Source: Halotia branconii CENA392 (GTDB lineage: Bacteria; Cyanobacteriota; Cyanobacteriia; Cyanobacteriales; Nostocaceae). Taken from it: a stretch of 64,000 nt of DNA. This document shows, piece after piece, positions 61,610 to 64,000 of the stretch; position 1 is the stretch's first letter, and the number at the start of each line of letters is the position of its first letter. Both the position numbers and the translations under genes were made by a program. The notes beneath the pieces are model-generated. The model was not told where the DNA came from. It was given only the letters and a program-made list of their open reading frames with translations, and did no database searches. The stretch covers positions 1,157,455 to 1,221,454 of the forward strand of contig NZ_CP124543.1 in assembly GCF_029953635.1 (NCBI RefSeq), read 5' to 3'.

Positions 61610-61924
61610 CTAAACACTTGGCTGAGATAAAAGAGAATCGAGTTGAGCTTTGGTATCTAGTTGATAAAGGTCATCACAACCGCCAATGTGTTGATTATTA
61701 ATAAAAATTTGAGGTACTGTGCGTCTTCCATTAGCACGTTCTGCCATTGCGGCTCTAGCAGCCGTATCACCATCGATTTTATACTCTGTGAAATTTACAC
61801 CCTTCCACCACAGCAATAGTTTGGCTCGGATGCAGTAAGGGCAAATTTGCCATGTGTAGATTTCAACATTAGCGTTGACGCGTTCTGGATGGCGACCAAA
61901 AAGGGGGTTGAGAAAGTCAAACAT
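61610..61924 (-). CDS. grxC: Dithiol glutaredoxin (GrxC type)
   Basis: A 104-residue glutaredoxin with a CPYC active site in YTWQICPYCIRAKLLLWWKGVNFTEYKIDGD, followed by RTVPQIFINNQHIGGCDDLYQLD (TVP and GGCDD for glutathione binding). It has about 15 extra N-terminal residues. It reduces protein disulphides or glutathione mixed disulphides in the cytosol. It lies upstream of tadA on the same strand, separated by a foldback repeat. Confidence 0.94.
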   Translation of the reverse strand: MFDFLNPLFGRHPERVNANVEIYTWQICPYCIRAKLLLWWKGVNFTEYKIDGDTAARAAMAERANGRRTVPQIFINNQHIGGCDDLYQLDTKAQLDSLLSQPSV

Positions 61925-62282
61925 ATTTTATTATCAGTTTTTGTGGATTATCTCTAGCCTAGATCATGAATCGAAAACGATGTTAAGACTACCAAAAACT
62001 AATCTTGATTGCTTATAGGAGTCGGTAGTTAGAAACTTACATAAATTAAATTACTCAATTTTTACATTCATTACGACTATCGGTTTTCTTCTTCCCGTGC
62101 TTCCCCTGCTCACTAAAGCGATTGATTATTTTTTTATTTGCAAGTCCCTTAGGAGCCACCGCAAAATGGTATTAGAGGTAACTTTTGTCAATTAATTCAG
62201 TTTAAATTCATCACTCTTAGCTCTTAACTCTTACAATAAGAATAGAATTTGTTGAGATTTGTATAGTTAGGGATTAGCTGTG
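61925..62282. other. 358-bp intergenic region between divergent genes
   Basis: AT-rich with a short GC-rich patch TTCCCGTGCTTCCCCTGCTC (about 62092-62111) and CTTAGGAGCCACCGC (about 62150). It should contain the promoters of grxC and of the ABC exporter. No gene seen. Confidence 0.5.
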
Positions 62283-63302
62283 ATGGCTCCCGCCGTTTTA
62301 ATTCAAAATCTGCAAAAGCATTATGGCACGGTGGTCGCCGTGAAGGATGTTTCCTTTCAAGTTGAACCAGGAGAAATCTTTGGTTTACTCGGCCCTAACG
62401 GTGCGGGAAAAACTACTACTCTGCGTGCTTTATGTACTCTCACCACACCGGATGCTGGCAAAATTGAAGTGTCTGGCATTTCTGTATTGGATAATCCTAA
62501 ACTAGCCAGACAACGCTTAGGCTATGTAGCTCAGGAAGTGGCGATAGATAAGGTACTAACAGGACGAGAACTACTGCAATTGCAAGCAGCACTTTATCAT
62601 CTGCCAAAAGCGATCGCCAAACAACGTGTTGACACGGTACTAAATTTACTCGGTTTGCAAGAATACGCCAATAAAAAGACTGGTAATTACTCTGGCGGTT
62701 TACGCAAACGCCTAGATTTAGCTGCGGGTTTACTCCATGCCCCAGATGTGCTGGTATTGGATGAGCCAACTGTAGGACTTGATATAGAAAGCCGTTTTGT
62801 AGTCTGGGATTTCCTGCGAAAACTACGAGAGTCCGGCACAACGGTAGTAATTACCAGCCATTATTTAGAAGAGATTGATGCCTTAGCCAACCGCGTGGCA
62901 ATTATTGATCGCGGCGTTGTGATTGCAGTTGGCACACCTTCGCAATTAAAAGATCAAGTAGGAGGCGATCGCATCACTTTGCGAATCCGCGAGTTTTCTC
63001 CTAGTGAAGAAGCCGAAAAAGCCAAAGATCTCTTGCAAGCTTTACCGTTTGTGCAAGAAGTAATCATCAACAACGCTCAAGGTAACTCCCTCAACTTGGT
63101 GGTGACACCTCAAAATGATGCCTTGAGTACCATCCAGCAAGCGTTGAACGCTGCCAACTTACCCATTTTTGGCATCGCTCAATCCCGCCCTAGCCTGGAT
63201 GATGTTTACCTCGCCGCTACAGGACGCACCTTAATGGATGCCGAATTGGCAGCAGTCGCCACCCGCGATTCCAAAGCCGAAAAGAAGCAAAATATGAGAT
63301 GA
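62283..63302 (+). CDS. ABC-2 type exporter, ATP-binding protein (DrrA-like)
   Basis: A 339-residue ATPase from ATG 62283 (a GTG directly before is possible). Walker A is GPNGAGKTTTLRA, the signature YSGGLRKRLDLAAGLLH, Walker B DVLVLDEPTVGLDIESR, and the switch His in VITSHYLEE. The C-terminal about 100 residues (TLRIREFSPSEEAEKAKDL to LDDVYLAATGRTLMDAE) match DrrA/daunorubicin-type and other ABC-2 exporters. The permease gene follows after a 144-bp repeat, so both belong to one exporter. Substrate unknown (lipid, polysaccharide or drug). Confidence 0.92.
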   Translation: MAPAVLIQNLQKHYGTVVAVKDVSFQVEPGEIFGLLGPNGAGKTTTLRALCTLTTPDAGKIEVSGISVLDNPKLARQRLGYVAQEVAIDKVLTGRELLQLQAALYHLPKAIAKQRVDTVLNLLGLQEYANKKTGNYSGGLRKRLDLAAGLLHAPDVLVLDEPTVGLDIESRFVVWDFLRKLRESGTTVVITSHYLEEIDALANRVAIIDRGVVIAVGTPSQLKDQVGGDRITLRIREFSPSEEAEKAKDLLQALPFVQEVIINNAQGNSLNLVVTPQNDALSTIQQALNAANLPIFGIAQSRPSLDDVYLAATGRTLMDAELAAVATRDSKAEKKQNMR

Positions 63303-63446
63303 AAAAGGAGCTAGAGGCTAGGGGCTAGGGACTAGACAATAAATTAGGGATAGAGAATAAAGTTTAAAAATCAACTTAATCTCTAGCCCCTAGCCCCTAA
63401 TCCCTAGCCCATAGCCCCTAATCCCTAGTTTCTAATCCCAATCATT
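63303..63446. repeat. Heptamer repeat foldback between ABC genes
   Basis: GGAGCTAGAGGCTAGGGGCTAGGGACTAGAC (about 63307-63337) faces CTAGCCCCTAGCCCCTAATCCCTAGCCC (about 63383-63410) and more CCCTAAT/CCCTAGT units. A stem of about 25 bp can form within the transcript, between two genes of one transporter, so it could affect the ratio of ATPase to permease. Confidence 0.7.
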
Positions 63447-64000
63447 ATGAGCGTTACTCCTAAATCTGATTTAAATTGGCAGCAATTAGCATCACCCCAA
63501 GTAGATGCTAATGTTGCACCCAATTTTTTTGGTGAATTAGTCCAAGAGACACTGGCTTTAACTCGGCGTTTGTTTATTCAATTGCAACGCCGTCCCTCGA
63601 CATTAGTTGCGGGAATTATTCAGCCTGTGATGTGGTTGGTATTATTTGGGGCTTTATTCCAAAATGCGCCCAAAGGTTTATTTGGTAGTACAACAAACTA
63701 CGGTCAGTTTTTAGCTGCTGGTGTAATTGTGTTTACAGCTTTTGCTGGGGCGCTAAATGCTGGTTTGCCAGTGATGTTTGACCGCGAATTTGGCTTTTTA
63801 AATCGTTTGCTAGTAGCTCCTTTAGCATCGAGGTTTTCAATTGTCTTTGCCTCGGCAATCTTTATTATTAGTCAAAGTTTGTTGCAAGCAGCTGTGATTG
63901 TCGCCGCCGCCGCATTTTTAGGGGCTGGGCTGCCGGATGTAACCGGGTTAGGTGCGATCGCTTTAATTGTCTTTCTCTTAGCTTTGGGTGTAACTGCTAT
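63447..64000 (+). CDS. ABC-2 type transporter permease, N-terminal part (runs off right edge)
   Basis: ATG 63447 opens a frame that is still open at the window edge (about 184 residues). It begins with a cytoplasmic segment (SVTPKSDLNWQQLASPQVDA) and ETLALTRRLFIQLQRRPSTLVAGIIQPVMWLVLFGALFQ, the usual start of ABC-2 permeases, followed by VIVFTAFAGALNAGLPVMFDREFGFLNRLLVAPLASRFSIVFA and further hydrophobic helices. It pairs with the ATPase encoded upstream. Confidence 0.92.
   Translation, partial: MSVTPKSDLNWQQLASPQVDANVAPNFFGELVQETLALTRRLFIQLQRRPSTLVAGIIQPVMWLVLFGALFQNAPKGLFGSTTNYGQFLAAGVIVFTAFAGALNAGLPVMFDREFGFLNRLLVAPLASRFSIVFASAIFIISQSLLQAAVIVAAAAFLGAGLPDVTGLGAIALIVFLLALGVTA

Overview
The window reads as chromosome of a filamentous Nostocales-type cyanobacterium (Nostoc/Calothrix/Scytonema range; I cannot fix the genus). 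Signs: the palindrome GCGATCGC occurs throughout genes on both strands; there is a psbY gene and a ycf66 gene; gene types are typical of the group (4-Cys Ser/Thr kinase, XisI-like protein, fused ModBC, NDH-2, PrcA-like calcium protease); and intergenic DNA is full of short foldback and low-complexity repeats (GGGAGCA, GGGGCTA and GGGCATG types).

Layout. 1-3.9 kb: two-component and chemotaxis-like signalling (partial CheA on the minus strand, an orphan InsA-like DNA-binding protein, CheY-like regulator, CheC, hybrid kinase). 3.9-7.6 kb: a secreted GHL10 hydrolase fused to an aspartic-protease-like domain, then an adenosine-deaminase-like protein. 7.7-11.3 kb: molybdate uptake (Mop, ModA, fused ModBC) with a structured, cobalamin-riboswitch-like leader before modA. 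12-18 kb: L,D-transpeptidase, glutaredoxin-like protein, a hydrolase of possible foreign origin, tmk, and an acyltransferase/GT39 pair. 18-26.5 kb: argD, a potassium channel, ycf66, gnd, an xisI gene broken by a MITE, and a Ser/Thr kinase. 26.9-34.8 kb: prmA, ilvA, ACT-malic enzyme, a decayed response-regulator fragment, NDH-2, a lipoprotein and a membrane protein. 35.5-40.8 kb: kdpABC followed by a kdpD remnant broken by a second copy of the same MITE. 40.9-56.2 kb: PEP-CTERM protein, anmK, folC, psbY, gamma-carbonic-anhydrase-like protein, glyoxalase-like protein, M16 peptidase with a cupredoxin, a DhaM-HPr-EI fusion, grxD-bolA. 56.3-64 kb: PrcA-like protease, a complete IS with DDE transposase, PlsC-like acyltransferase, tadA, grxC, and an ABC-2 exporter that runs off the right end.

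The most striking structure is a small mobile repeat family. Two copies (24837-24960 and 40257-40430) have 10-bp terminal inverted repeats, TATC(A/G)TGT(C/T)C inward from each end, and each is flanked by a TAA duplication. Removing either copy plus one TAA restores a reading frame, giving a full-length XisI in one case and a KdpD N-terminus in the other. Related repeat modules also sit in frame inside two apparently functional genes, anmK and the M16 peptidase, so these repeats act on proteins as well as on spacers.

No rRNA, tRNA, CRISPR array or prophage was recognised. All statements come from reading the sequence; no database search was run.
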